From: an uncultured Bacteroidota bacterium
GTDB taxonomy: Bacteria > Bacteroidota > Bacteroidia > Chitinophagales > Chitinophagaceae
NCBI GenBank assembly: GCA_937928385.1
Contig: CALEZD010000032.1
Location: forward strand, 1 to 40,241
Reading direction: 5' to 3'
Length of the DNA stretch: 40,241 nt
Shown: piece by piece, positions 22,323 to 30,277 of the stretch
Layout: every line of letters begins with the position of its first letter
How positions within the stretch are numbered: position 1 is the stretch's first letter
The notes under the pieces: generated by a model
The model's input: only the letters and a program-made list of their open reading frames with translations
Database searches by the model: none
What the model was told of the DNA's origin: nothing
Translations under genes and position numbers: made by a program

Positions 22323-25300
22323 ATGAAAAACACCATCACATATTTCCTGTTGTGTATATTTTTGTCACTAACGGTGTACGCTAAAAATGAACAGAAACCC
22401 GCGCCTGCGACTCATTCCCCCATACAGTTCATGCAAAACAAAGGGCAGGTTACCGACCAGCATGGTGCTGTGCGCCGGGATATAGATGCGAAAGTGGAGG
22501 CTAATGGTGTGACTATGTTTGTGGGGGATGGGGAGATGCATTATCAGTGGACGAAAAGTCGTGAGTCGGAAGTCGTGAGTCGTGAGTCCGACGCGGGAAT
22601 GCCCCACCCAGCCTCCCCTAAAGGGGAGGAGGTGTCACCTGGTGTCTTCCCCTTTAGGGGAGATAGAGGGGCCGATTCGCGCAGGACAAATTCGGAAATG
22701 GAGATATACAGGATGGACGTGAAACTTCTCGGCGCGAACAAAAACGCTGAGGTACTATTTGAAGAGCCGACGGGGTATTATGAGCATTATTATACCGCAC
22801 ATACAGGTGAGCAAGGTGTGCAGGCGAAGGGATATGGGAGGATTATTTATAAAGATATTTATCCGAATATCGACCTTGTATTGTATGTGTCCAACGCGAG
22901 TGCTCCACCCCCGGCTCGTACCTCGCCACCCCCGCCAGCGGGGGACATGCACAAGGTGTCTTCCCCTTTAGGGGAGATAGAGGGGCAAAACCCGAGTGGG
23001 ATTAAGTATGACTTTATAGTACACCCCGGCGGCAACCCCGCCGATATAAGGCTACGGTACGAGGGGGCTACAGAGGTGAAATTAGTAGATGGCTCCCTTG
23101 TAGCCACAACCCCCTATGGCAGTATTACCGAAGCGGCACCCTACAGCTATGAGCTGGTGAGCGATAAGGAAGTTGCATCCGCTTATATATTAAGCGGGAA
23201 TGAACTGAGTTTTAGCACAGGCGCTTACGAAGGCACCCTAATAATAGACCCCGTACTCAGCTGGTCAACATTTTACGGTGGAGCGGGATATGAAGGACTC
23301 CCTTCTCAAAGCGGTGCTGGGTTTGATAATACAGGTTCTGCAGGCACTGATACAGCCGGCAATGTATATTTAGGTTTTATTACCAATAGCAGCAGTAATA
23401 TAGCCACCACGGGTGCGCATCAAAGCAGTTATGCAGGTAATGATGACTGGGCAATCGTCAAATTTAATGATAGGGGGCAGCGGATATGGGCTACTTATTA
23501 TGGTGGAAGTGGAATTGAAATGTACTGTGACGTAGCTGTAAATGTACAGGGCGATGTATATTTTGCCGGGGAAACCAGCGGCGCAAGTGGCATGGCCACT
23601 GCCGGGGCACATCAAACAGTGTATGGAGGTGGTAATCGTGATATACTTCTGCTGATGCTGGACAGTAACGGCAGCCGGCAATGGGGCACTTACTATGGGG
23701 ACACCAGCAGCAACCAATTGCGTGCCCTACAATGTGATAATGCGGGCAATATATGGTTGGCAGGCTATTCCGGCGGGATTTTTAACACCAATAAAAATTA
23801 TACTACTTCCAACGCGTTTCTCACAACGTACAACCAATATCATATCGCTTCCTTCAACCGCAGCGGTACTCGTATTTACGGTTCTTATTTTTATGACCGT
23901 GTACTTACTATCTGGTTTGACCGGCAGGATAATTATTACCTCGCAGGGTTTGCTTTTGCTAATCCCAATATTGTGACAACCGGGAGCCACCAGGCAACGC
24001 ACGGGGGGGGTATAGATGGGTATATCAATAAATTTAACAAAAACCATAACCGGCTCTGGGGTACTTATTATGGAGGAACGGAGTTTGATAGAATATTTGA
24101 TGGGGTTTGCGATGCGGATGGTAATGTTTATGTAATAGGGGAAACTGGGAGCACCTCTACGATTGCTACCAACGGAGCCTACCAAACCGGTTTTTCCCCA
24201 ATAGGAAGTGGTTACAAAATAGGATTTATAGCATCATTGACACCCGGCGGTGTGCGCCGCTGGGGTACCTACTATGGGGGCAACAGCAGTATCAATTATG
24301 GATGGAGTATAGCTGCCGGGGCAGACGGTGATATATACAGCCTTTTTACCGGTGGCTTTTTCTTTGGCAGCAACCTGACTACCCCAGGCGCTTATGAAAC
24401 ATCGGGTTTACTTATGTTGCTGGTGCAGTGGGATAAACTGGGCAACCGAAAATACGCCAGTTTTTATGAAGGTAATGGGGCATATCATCCACCCGCACGT
24501 AATTGCCTGGCCACCAACAACAGGGGCAGGATATATATGGTGGGTAATGCAAACACCAATGGCGGGCTTTCTACCCCTGGTGCACACCAAACCAGCCATA
24601 GCGGCGGCATAGACGTGTACCTGCTGCAACTGAGGGCGGATACCTCGGTGTTTATCCGCGAGCCCTTTTGGGATACAACGTATTGCCCGGGAGATACCAT
24701 CCACCTGCCTTATGATGTGTCGCAGCGGTTCAGGAGCAGCAACAGCTTTACGGTGCAGATGAGCAGCGCCAACGGCAGCTTTGCCAGCCCGGTAACACTG
24801 GCTACGGTTAACAGCGATACTGCGGGTATGATACACTGCCCCATACCCACTACCACTGCGCCGGGCGGGGGGTACAAACTGCGCATCATAGCCACAGCGC
24901 CTGTAGATACTTCGGAGCATAACCTATGGGATATCCGCATCAAAGCAGCACCGGCTAACCTAAGCAACAGCAGCAACAGCCCCGTATGCACCGGCGACAC
25001 CCTGCACCTGGCAGGTAGCAGTACCAGCACAGGCATTACCTGGGCATGGACCGGGCCGAATAGTTTCAGCGCAAGTGCAAAGGATACCTTCATAGCCAAT
25101 ACGCAATTAGCGGACTCAGGTAAATATATACTGAAAGCCACGCTGAACAGTACTGGCTGCAGCCTGCGCGATACGACAACCGTGGTGATGAAACCGACAC
25201 CAGCCAAGCCAACAGCGGGTAGTAACAGCCCCGTATGTGAAACGCTGCCGCTGACATTGACAACAGGCAGTAGTACAAATGGTGTAAGCTATACCTGGGC

Positions 25301-26468
25301 CGGCCCAGGCAGCTACAGCAGCAGTACACAAAACCCTACAGTAACTACAAGCGCGTCATCCACTCATGCAGGGGATTATATCAGTACCGCTACACTGAAC
25401 GGCTGTAGCAGCAGGGACACTACTACGGTAGTGGTATTGCCCAAGCCTGCCAAGCCCACGGCGGCAGCTACCAACAGCCCGCTCTGCCAAAGGCAGGATT
25501 TGCAACTGACAGCTTCGAATATTACAGGAGCATCTTACGCATGGTACGGCCCATCGGCTTTTACCGCCAATACACAAAACCCTGTAAGGGCTAATGTGCA
25601 GATGGCGGATGCCGGCGCGTATTATGTATATGCTACTGTGAGTGGTTGTGTATCTGACACAGATAGTGTAGTGGTGACGATTAATACAGACCCTGTAGTA
25701 AATATCTTCCCCACACCGGGGGTGAGTATCTGCCAGGGCAAGCAGGTGATATTTACCGCTATACCCACCAATGGGGGGAGTACCAGTTACAACTGGTTGG
25801 TGAATGGTATCAGCACAGGCAGTACAGGTACTGCATACAGTACTACTACGCTGAACAACGGTGATATAGTGAGCTGCGCCATGACCAGCACGGGCACCTG
25901 CGCTACGCCTTTTATTGACACCAGTAATACCATCACCATGACGGTACAACCTATACTCAGTCCCACTGTAACCATGACCGCCGACAATATGCCCCCCTGG
26001 AACGGCGGGCTGACGGTGACTTTTACAGCTAATCCCACACATGGGGGCAGCGCTCCTGAATACCAATGGAAACGCAACGGCGTTGACGTAAGCGGCGCTA
26101 CGGGCCCAACATGGGGTGTGGTAGTGAACGCACTGAACCCCAACGAGGATATATGCGTGGTGTTGAAAAGCAGCTACGAATGTGCAGTACCCGATACGGC
26201 ATTGAGTAATTGCATCACTACCGCATTTACGGGTGTAGGCGATATCGTTAATAACAAGAATATTAAGATTTATCCAAACCCGGTATCAGGCATTTTGCAT
26301 ATCGAGGGTGTTGAGGCAGGCAGTACGATTGAGCTGATAGACGTGCTGGGGAGGAAATGCGCAATTTCTCAATTACTCAATGGCTCAGTGGATGTGAGTA
26401 TGCTTGTGCCGGGTGTGTATGTGGTGAGGGTGGATGGTGTGGTTGTGGGCAGGGTTGTGAAAAACTAA
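22323..26468 (+). CDS. Large secreted SBBP-repeat/Ig-like protein with type A T9SS sorting domain
   Basis: A 1381-aa surface or extracellular protein. Residues 1-20 are a signal peptide. An N-terminal domain (PIQFMQNKGQVTD... VTMFVGDGEMHYQW) of the kind found before SBBP repeats follows. From about 313 to 772 come repeated beta-propeller-like units with W(S/A/G)T(F/Y)YGG motifs and TxGAHQ lines (SBBP). From about 875 to 1120 are Ig-like units beginning SNSPVC. The end (KIYPNPVSGILHIEG... PGVYVVRVDG) is a T9SS type A tail. Residues 79-117 and 203-222 are encoded by repeat-type DNA that looks inserted in frame, making odd sequences such as PASPKGEE and two different readings of one 32-bp element. 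Adhesion or matrix role is inference. Confidence 0.88.
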   Translation: MKNTITYFLLCIFLSLTVYAKNEQKPAPATHSPIQFMQNKGQVTDQHGAVRRDIDAKVEANGVTMFVGDGEMHYQWTKSRESEVVSRESDAGMPHPASPKGEEVSPGVFPFRGDRGADSRRTNSEMEIYRMDVKLLGANKNAEVLFEEPTGYYEHYYTAHTGEQGVQAKGYGRIIYKDIYPNIDLVLYVSNASAPPPARTSPPPPAGDMHKVSSPLGEIEGQNPSGIKYDFIVHPGGNPADIRLRYEGATEVKLVDGSLVATTPYGSITEAAPYSYELVSDKEVASAYILSGNELSFSTGAYEGTLIIDPVLSWSTFYGGAGYEGLPSQSGAGFDNTGSAGTDTAGNVYLGFITNSSSNIATTGAHQSSYAGNDDWAIVKFNDRGQRIWATYYGGSGIEMYCDVAVNVQGDVYFAGETSGASGMATAGAHQTVYGGGNRDILLLMLDSNGSRQWGTYYGDTSSNQLRALQCDNAGNIWLAGYSGGIFNTNKNYTTSNAFLTTYNQYHIASFNRSGTRIYGSYFYDRVLTIWFDRQDNYYLAGFAFANPNIVTTGSHQATHGGGIDGYINKFNKNHNRLWGTYYGGTEFDRIFDGVCDADGNVYVIGETGSTSTIATNGAYQTGFSPIGSGYKIGFIASLTPGGVRRWGTYYGGNSSINYGWSIAAGADGDIYSLFTGGFFFGSNLTTPGAYETSGLLMLLVQWDKLGNRKYASFYEGNGAYHPPARNCLATNNRGRIYMVGNANTNGGLSTPGAHQTSHSGGIDVYLLQLRADTSVFIREPFWDTTYCPGDTIHLPYDVSQRFRSSNSFTVQMSSANGSFASPVTLATVNSDTAGMIHCPIPTTTAPGGGYKLRIIATAPVDTSEHNLWDIRIKAAPANLSNSSNSPVCTGDTLHLAGSSTSTGITWAWTGPNSFSASAKDTFIANTQLADSGKYILKATLNSTGCSLRDTTTVVMKPTPAKPTAGSNSPVCETLPLTLTTGSSTNGVSYTWAGPGSYSSSTQNPTVTTSASSTHAGDYISTATLNGCSSRDTTTVVVLPKPAKPTAAATNSPLCQRQDLQLTASNITGASYAWYGPSAFTANTQNPVRANVQMADAGAYYVYATVSGCVSDTDSVVVTINTDPVVNIFPTPGVSICQGKQVIFTAIPTNGGSTSYNWLVNGISTGSTGTAYSTTTLNNGDIVSCAMTSTGTCATPFIDTSNTITMTVQPILSPTVTMTADNMPPWNGGLTVTFTANPTHGGSAPEYQWKRNGVDVSGATGPTWGVVVNALNPNEDICVVLKSSYECAVPDTALSNCITTAFTGVGDIVNNKNIKIYPNPVSGILHIEGVEAGSTIELIDVLGRKCAISQLLNGSVDVSMLVPGVYVVRVDGVVVGRVVKN
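22558..22672 (+). repeat. Captured repeat DNA inside the coding sequence (first block)
   Basis: GTCGTGAGTC occurs at 22558, 22572 and 22579. Then comes the near-palindrome CCTCCCCTAAAGGGGAGG (22612-22629) and a 32-bp element (22641-22672) with the inner palindrome TCCCCTTTAGGGGA. The whole block stays open in the frame of the T9SS protein. Confidence 0.8.
22929..22986 (+). repeat. Captured repeat DNA inside the coding sequence (second block)
   Basis: CCCCCGC-CA-GCGGGGG (22929-22944) is followed by an exact second copy of the 32-bp element of 22641-22672, at 22955-22986. It is read in a different frame here (VSSPLGEIEG instead of VFPFRGDRG), which shows the similarity is at DNA level. Confidence 0.85.
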
Positions 26469-26492
26469 AATGTTGTATAAGATATTCAACGA

Positions 26493-26524
26493 AAACGCCC
26501 CGATCTTTGCAGAACGGGGCGTTT
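26493..26524. terminator. Bidirectional terminator between the T9SS gene and rplS
   Basis: A 10-bp perfect stem AAACGCCCCG (26493-26502) / CGGGGCGTTT (26515-26524) with a 12-base loop lies between two convergent stops (26468 and 26547). Confidence 0.75.
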
Positions 26525-26546
26525 CAATATGATATACTGCCGCTTA

Positions 26547-26915
26547 TTAAGCTTCCTTAGTAGCGATGTATTTTTTCTCCTGGATACGTGCTGACTTACC
26601 GAAACGCTCGCGCTGGTAGTACAGTTTGGCACGGCGTACGCGGCCACGCTTGTTTACTTTTATAGAGTCGATATGGGGCGAGTGCAACGGGAAAACACGC
26701 TCAACGCCAATGCCGTCAGAAATCTTACGAACGGTAAAGGTTTGGGTATAACCCCTGCCCTGGCGCTTAATCACATCGCCTTTGAATGACTGGATACGTG
26801 ATTTGTTACCTTCTACAATCTTATAATCAACTGTAATATTATCACCTGCCTTGAAGTCAGGAATTTCCCTCGCGGGGCTCATCTGACTGTGAACATATGC
26901 TACTGCGTTGTCCAT
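26547..26915 (-). CDS. rplS: 50S ribosomal protein L19
   Basis: L19 sits at the 30S-50S interface of the ribosome. The 122-aa sequence has the family blocks DFKAGDNITVDYKIVEGNKSRIQ, FKGDVIKRQGRG, FTVRKISDGIGVERVFPLHSP and GRVRRAKLYYQR. It follows trmD as usual but has its own full promoter in the 66-base gap, allowing high and separate expression. Confidence 0.97.
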   Translation of the reverse strand: MDNAVAYVHSQMSPAREIPDFKAGDNITVDYKIVEGNKSRIQSFKGDVIKRQGRGYTQTFTVRKISDGIGVERVFPLHSPHIDSIKVNKRGRVRRAKLYYQRERFGKSARIQEKKYIATKEA

Positions 26916-26937
26916 TTTAATTTACATTTTGGGTCTG

Positions 26938-26968
26938 CAAAGGTAATGGGTTTATTTGTTTTTACAAA
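26938..26968 (-). promoter_or_regulatory. Promoter of rplS
   Basis: On the minus strand: TTTG (26968-26965), 19 bases, TACCTTTG (26945-26938), a full match to the Bacteroidota consensus, 23 bases before the rplS ATG. Confidence 0.8.
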
Positions 26969-26981
26969 AAAATATCCTGAA

Positions 26982-27668
26982 TCATTCGCCGGAATCTTCC
27001 AGCAGGTCGGGGCGGCGCTCGGCGGTGCGTTTCAGCGACTGCTCGTGACGCCATTCATCCACCTTGCGGGGGTCGCCGCTCAGCAGCACTTCAGGCACCT
27101 TCCAGCCCCTGAAATCGGCGGGGCGGGTATATACGGGAGGCGCCAACAGCCCGTCCTGGTGCGAGTCGAACAGGGCCGAGGTCTCGTCGTTGAGCACACC
27201 CGGTATCAGCCTGCCGATGGTATCTACCAGCACGGCTGCAGCCAGTTCTCCCCCACTCAGCACATAATCGCCAATAGATATCTCACGTGTGACAAAATGC
27301 TCCCTGATGCGCTCATCAATGCCCTTATAATGCCCGCATATCACCATCAGGTTCTCCTTGAGGGACAGGTAGTTAGCCACTCCCTGCCTCAGGGTTTCGC
27401 CGTCGGGAGTCATATATATTACCTCATCATATTTCCTTTCGGCCTGTAGTTTTTCTATTAATATGGCCAGCGGCTCCGGCATCATAACCATACCCGCACC
27501 GCCGCCAAACTGGTAATCGTCAACCTGCGCCTGCTTGTAGGGGGTATAGTCGCGCAGGTTGTGCAGATGCACATCCAGCAGCCCTTTGGCCTGCGCCCTT
27601 TTTAATATAGAGTGGCTGAAGGGGCTTTCCAGCAGTTGGGGCAATACCGTTATTATGTCAATACGCAT
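26982..27668 (-). CDS. trmD: tRNA (guanine-N1-)-methyltransferase
   Basis: TrmD methylates G37 of tRNAs read with G at position 36, preventing frameshifts. It is a SPOUT-class knotted methyltransferase. The 228-aa protein shows MRIDIITVLPQLL, DDYQFGGGAGMVMMPEP, LMVICGHYKGIDERI, and SIGDYVLSGGELAAAVLVDTIGRLIPGVL (SAM-binding knot), then SLKRTAERRPDLL. Order rimM-trmD-rplS is conserved. The preceding 36-base gap contains two ACTTATTA octamers on the coding strand (27697-27690 and 27683-27676). Confidence 0.97.
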   Translation of the reverse strand: MRIDIITVLPQLLESPFSHSILKRAQAKGLLDVHLHNLRDYTPYKQAQVDDYQFGGGAGMVMMPEPLAILIEKLQAERKYDEVIYMTPDGETLRQGVANYLSLKENLMVICGHYKGIDERIREHFVTREISIGDYVLSGGELAAAVLVDTIGRLIPGVLNDETSALFDSHQDGLLAPPVYTRPADFRGWKVPEVLLSGDPRKVDEWRHEQSLKRTAERRPDLLEDSGE

Positions 27669-27704
27669 GTCTTAGTAATAAGTAGTAAGTAATAAGTTGA
27701 TATG

Positions 27705-28220
27705 TTATGCGCTACCGAGGTATATCTCCAGCAGGCCCTCGGGCAGGTCCATCCTGATGAATTTATTTTTATAATTCACGTCCAGTATCATGTCCTCTAC
27801 CAGCGGTACCAACACTTCTTTACCGTCAACGGTCAGGCGGGCTATCCATTGTTTGCCCATCAGCAGCACGTCTTCTATAGTGCCGATGCCTCCCTTTGTC
27901 TTATCCACCAGGTTGAAGCCTATGTACATCAGCGGGCTGTCTACCTTGGCCTTTTCCAGCACTTCCTCTTTGGCATACACAGTTTTGCCCACCAGTTTTT
28001 TGGCTTCTTCGGCGGTTGTCACTTCATCCAGGGTGATGATGTATTCTGTATCATTGGCAGGCTTTGCCGTTTCTACAAAGTACGGGATAAAGCTTTCGCG
28101 CCTGAGTTCTATAAACAAGACATCACCTTTTTTCAGCCAGCCGGTATTGTCTATTATCTGCTGCAATACAACCGAACCCTGCAAACCATGCGTCGCTACT
28201 ATTTTTCCTACTCTCAACAT
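27705..28220 (-). CDS. rimM: 16S rRNA processing protein RimM
   Basis: RimM assists maturation of the 30S head domain. The 171-aa protein has the N-terminal barrel opening RVGKIVATHGLQGSVVL, the middle EDVLLMGKQWIARLTVDGKEVLVPLVEDMILDVN and a PRC-barrel-like C-terminal part (DLPEGLLEIY). It lies 36 bases before trmD. The usual upstream rpsP is absent; a small membrane-protein gene is there instead. Confidence 0.93.
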   Translation of the reverse strand: MLRVGKIVATHGLQGSVVLQQIIDNTGWLKKGDVLFIELRRESFIPYFVETAKPANDTEYIITLDEVTTAEEAKKLVGKTVYAKEEVLEKAKVDSPLMYIGFNLVDKTKGGIGTIEDVLLMGKQWIARLTVDGKEVLVPLVEDMILDVNYKNKFIRMDLPEGLLEIYLGSA

Positions 28221-28235
28221 AATTGTGCCGCAAAG

Positions 28236-28730
28236 TTAAAAATACCCGAAATACAATTTCGCATTTGTTGAATACTCGATATTCAGCTCATCGCCGTCGT
28301 TCAGCATATAATAGTCGCTTTCCGATACTTCTATACTTAATTTGTTAGGGCTGTCCAGGTAAAAATAGTATGTATGGTTCTGCGGCATATACTGCTTGCG
28401 GGTTATCCGGGTACGTTCCACCGTTTTGCTCCTGTGCTTAATATCAGCTTTTACCTTCTGCAGGCTGCGGCGGTATGCCAGCCAGGCGCAAAGGCCGGTA
28501 AAACAGAGCAGGAAAGTAACACCCATAAAATAGTCCCCCAGTTCAAAGGGATGTTCCTCACCATCCATGGCACGCATCCAGGCTACTATAAAAGGTATAA
28601 TAAAACAGACGAACATAAATACACGTATAGCCTTGTAAAAACTGCGTGATTCCTTTTCATCTTTATCAATAAGGAACTGCAACTCTTCGGGCGACAATGC
28701 TTCTTTATGTATGCTGACCTCCTGCTTCAT
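28236..28730 (-). CDS. Two-helix membrane protein of unknown function
   Basis: A 164-aa protein: acidic N-terminal region (EALSPEELQFLIDKDEKESRSF), two hydrophobic segments (about residues 36-51 and 67-86), a basic linker, and a soluble C-terminal domain (about 110-164) rich in Tyr/Asp (YYFYLDSPNKLSIEVSESDYYMLNDGD). Not recognised as a named family. Its start overlaps the M32 carboxypeptidase stop by 26 bases, indicating coupling, and it ends 15 bases before rimM, so it belongs to that transcription unit. Confidence 0.75.
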   Translation of the reverse strand: MKQEVSIHKEALSPEELQFLIDKDEKESRSFYKAIRVFMFVCFIIPFIVAWMRAMDGEEHPFELGDYFMGVTFLLCFTGLCAWLAYRRSLQKVKADIKHRSKTVERTRITRKQYMPQNHTYYFYLDSPNKLSIEVSESDYYMLNDGDELNIEYSTNAKLYFGYF

Positions 28731-30249
28731 CAGGCGTGTTTATATCATATACATCCTGGTACTTGTTACGTGCATATTGCATGAAAGCATTAAAATCCAG
28801 GCCTTGTCCGGTAATATGCTTACACAGTTCTGCCGACCTGTATTTTCTGCCATGCCTGTGTACTTTATTGCGCAGCCATTGCAACAAGGGTTTGTAGTCA
28901 CCTTGCTCATGCAAAATTTCCATGTCCGCAATTTCCCTTTTTGCGTGTGCGTAATATTGAGCAGCATAAAAACTGCCCAGTGAATAGGTAGGAAAATAAC
29001 CGAAACTGCCGTGCGCCCAATGCACATCCTGCAAAACGCCTTGTTTATCATCGGGCGGTGTTACGCCCAGGTAATGCTGATAGGCGCTGTTCCATGCATC
29101 AACCAGCCCTGCCGTATCCAACTCTTTATTTATTAACGCCTTTTCTATTTCATATCGTATCAATACATGAAAATGGTATGTTAATTCATCGGCCTCGGTA
29201 CGTATAAGCGATGGCTGTACTTTATTAATACCTTTATAAAACTGCTCCAGGGTCACATCGCTCAACTGTACGATAAAAGACTTTTGCAATTGCGGATAAA
29301 AATACTGCCAGAAATGTATACCCCTGCCTACACAGTTCTCCCACAGGCGCGACTGGGACTCATGCACAGCCAGCGATGAGGCTGCACCCAAGGGCAAGCC
29401 ATATTGTATTGCCGGCAAGCCCTGCTCGTATAGTGCATGGCCGCCCTCGTGTATACTGCTCCACAGCAGCGAGGCGAAATCGTGTTCGTCAACCCGCGTT
29501 GTCACGCGTACGTCTTCGGGTGCAAAAGAAGTAGTAAAGGGATGTTCTGACAAATCCTGCCTGCCTGCTTCAAAATCATAACCTATTTTCTTCAGCACCT
29601 CCATAGAAAACTCCCATTGCCTGTCCTTGTTATAATACCGTTGCAGGAATGTGTCATCTACCTGCGGCGCATATTTAATACTATTGAGCAGGGCAGGCAA
29701 CTGCTGTTTTACATCTGTAAAAACCGGGTTCAGCATTGCAACTGTTGCACCTTTTTCATAATCATCCATCAGTGCATCGTATGGATGCTGCTCATATCCA
29801 TACAAATGTGCCTGCTCTATTTTCAGCGCTATCATTTTGGACAGCTCCGGTGCGTACAGGGCAAAGTTGTTTTCCTTGCGCGCCTTTATCCATGCATCGT
29901 AGCTGGTGCTTGTCTGTTCTGTTATCTTCGAGATGAACGAGGTAGGCAATTTTTTGCTCTTGAGGTAATCTTCCCTGCTTAGCCTGATATTGTCAGCCTG
30001 TTCTTCACTCAGTCCTCCCCTGCCCGACAATTCCTCCAACAGGTTGCCGTAGCTTTCTGAAGTAACCATATCGTGCGCCATTGAAGCCAGGGTAGCTAAC
30101 TGGCGGCCCCTGTATGGAAAACCCTTGGGTGGCATATACACTTCCTGGTCCCAGCCCAATACTGCCGATGCATAGCCCAGGTCGGCGGCCTTTTGTGTAG
30201 TTTCTAAATATTGGTTGTATAATTCTGTTATAGTCTTTCCTGTCAGCAT
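28705..30249 (-). CDS. M32 family metallocarboxypeptidase
   Basis: M32 enzymes (Taq/Pfu carboxypeptidase type) are cytosolic zinc exopeptidases. The 514-aa length is normal. The zinc motif HEGGH is at 267-271 (SSIHEGGHALYEQG), and LRVHESQSRLWENCVGRG-like residues are seen as LAVHESQSRLWENCVGRG, with IRTEADELTYHFHVLIRYEIEKALI downstream, all standard. No signal peptide. It follows the relA/spoT gene after 28 bases and overlaps the next gene. Confidence 0.94.
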   Translation of the reverse strand: MLTGKTITELYNQYLETTQKAADLGYASAVLGWDQEVYMPPKGFPYRGRQLATLASMAHDMVTSESYGNLLEELSGRGGLSEEQADNIRLSREDYLKSKKLPTSFISKITEQTSTSYDAWIKARKENNFALYAPELSKMIALKIEQAHLYGYEQHPYDALMDDYEKGATVAMLNPVFTDVKQQLPALLNSIKYAPQVDDTFLQRYYNKDRQWEFSMEVLKKIGYDFEAGRQDLSEHPFTTSFAPEDVRVTTRVDEHDFASLLWSSIHEGGHALYEQGLPAIQYGLPLGAASSLAVHESQSRLWENCVGRGIHFWQYFYPQLQKSFIVQLSDVTLEQFYKGINKVQPSLIRTEADELTYHFHVLIRYEIEKALINKELDTAGLVDAWNSAYQHYLGVTPPDDKQGVLQDVHWAHGSFGYFPTYSLGSFYAAQYYAHAKREIADMEILHEQGDYKPLLQWLRNKVHRHGRKYRSAELCKHITGQGLDFNAFMQYARNKYQDVYDINTPDEAGGQHT

Positions 30250-30277
30250 GTTATTAAAAATTCTTCGGAGGCAAATA

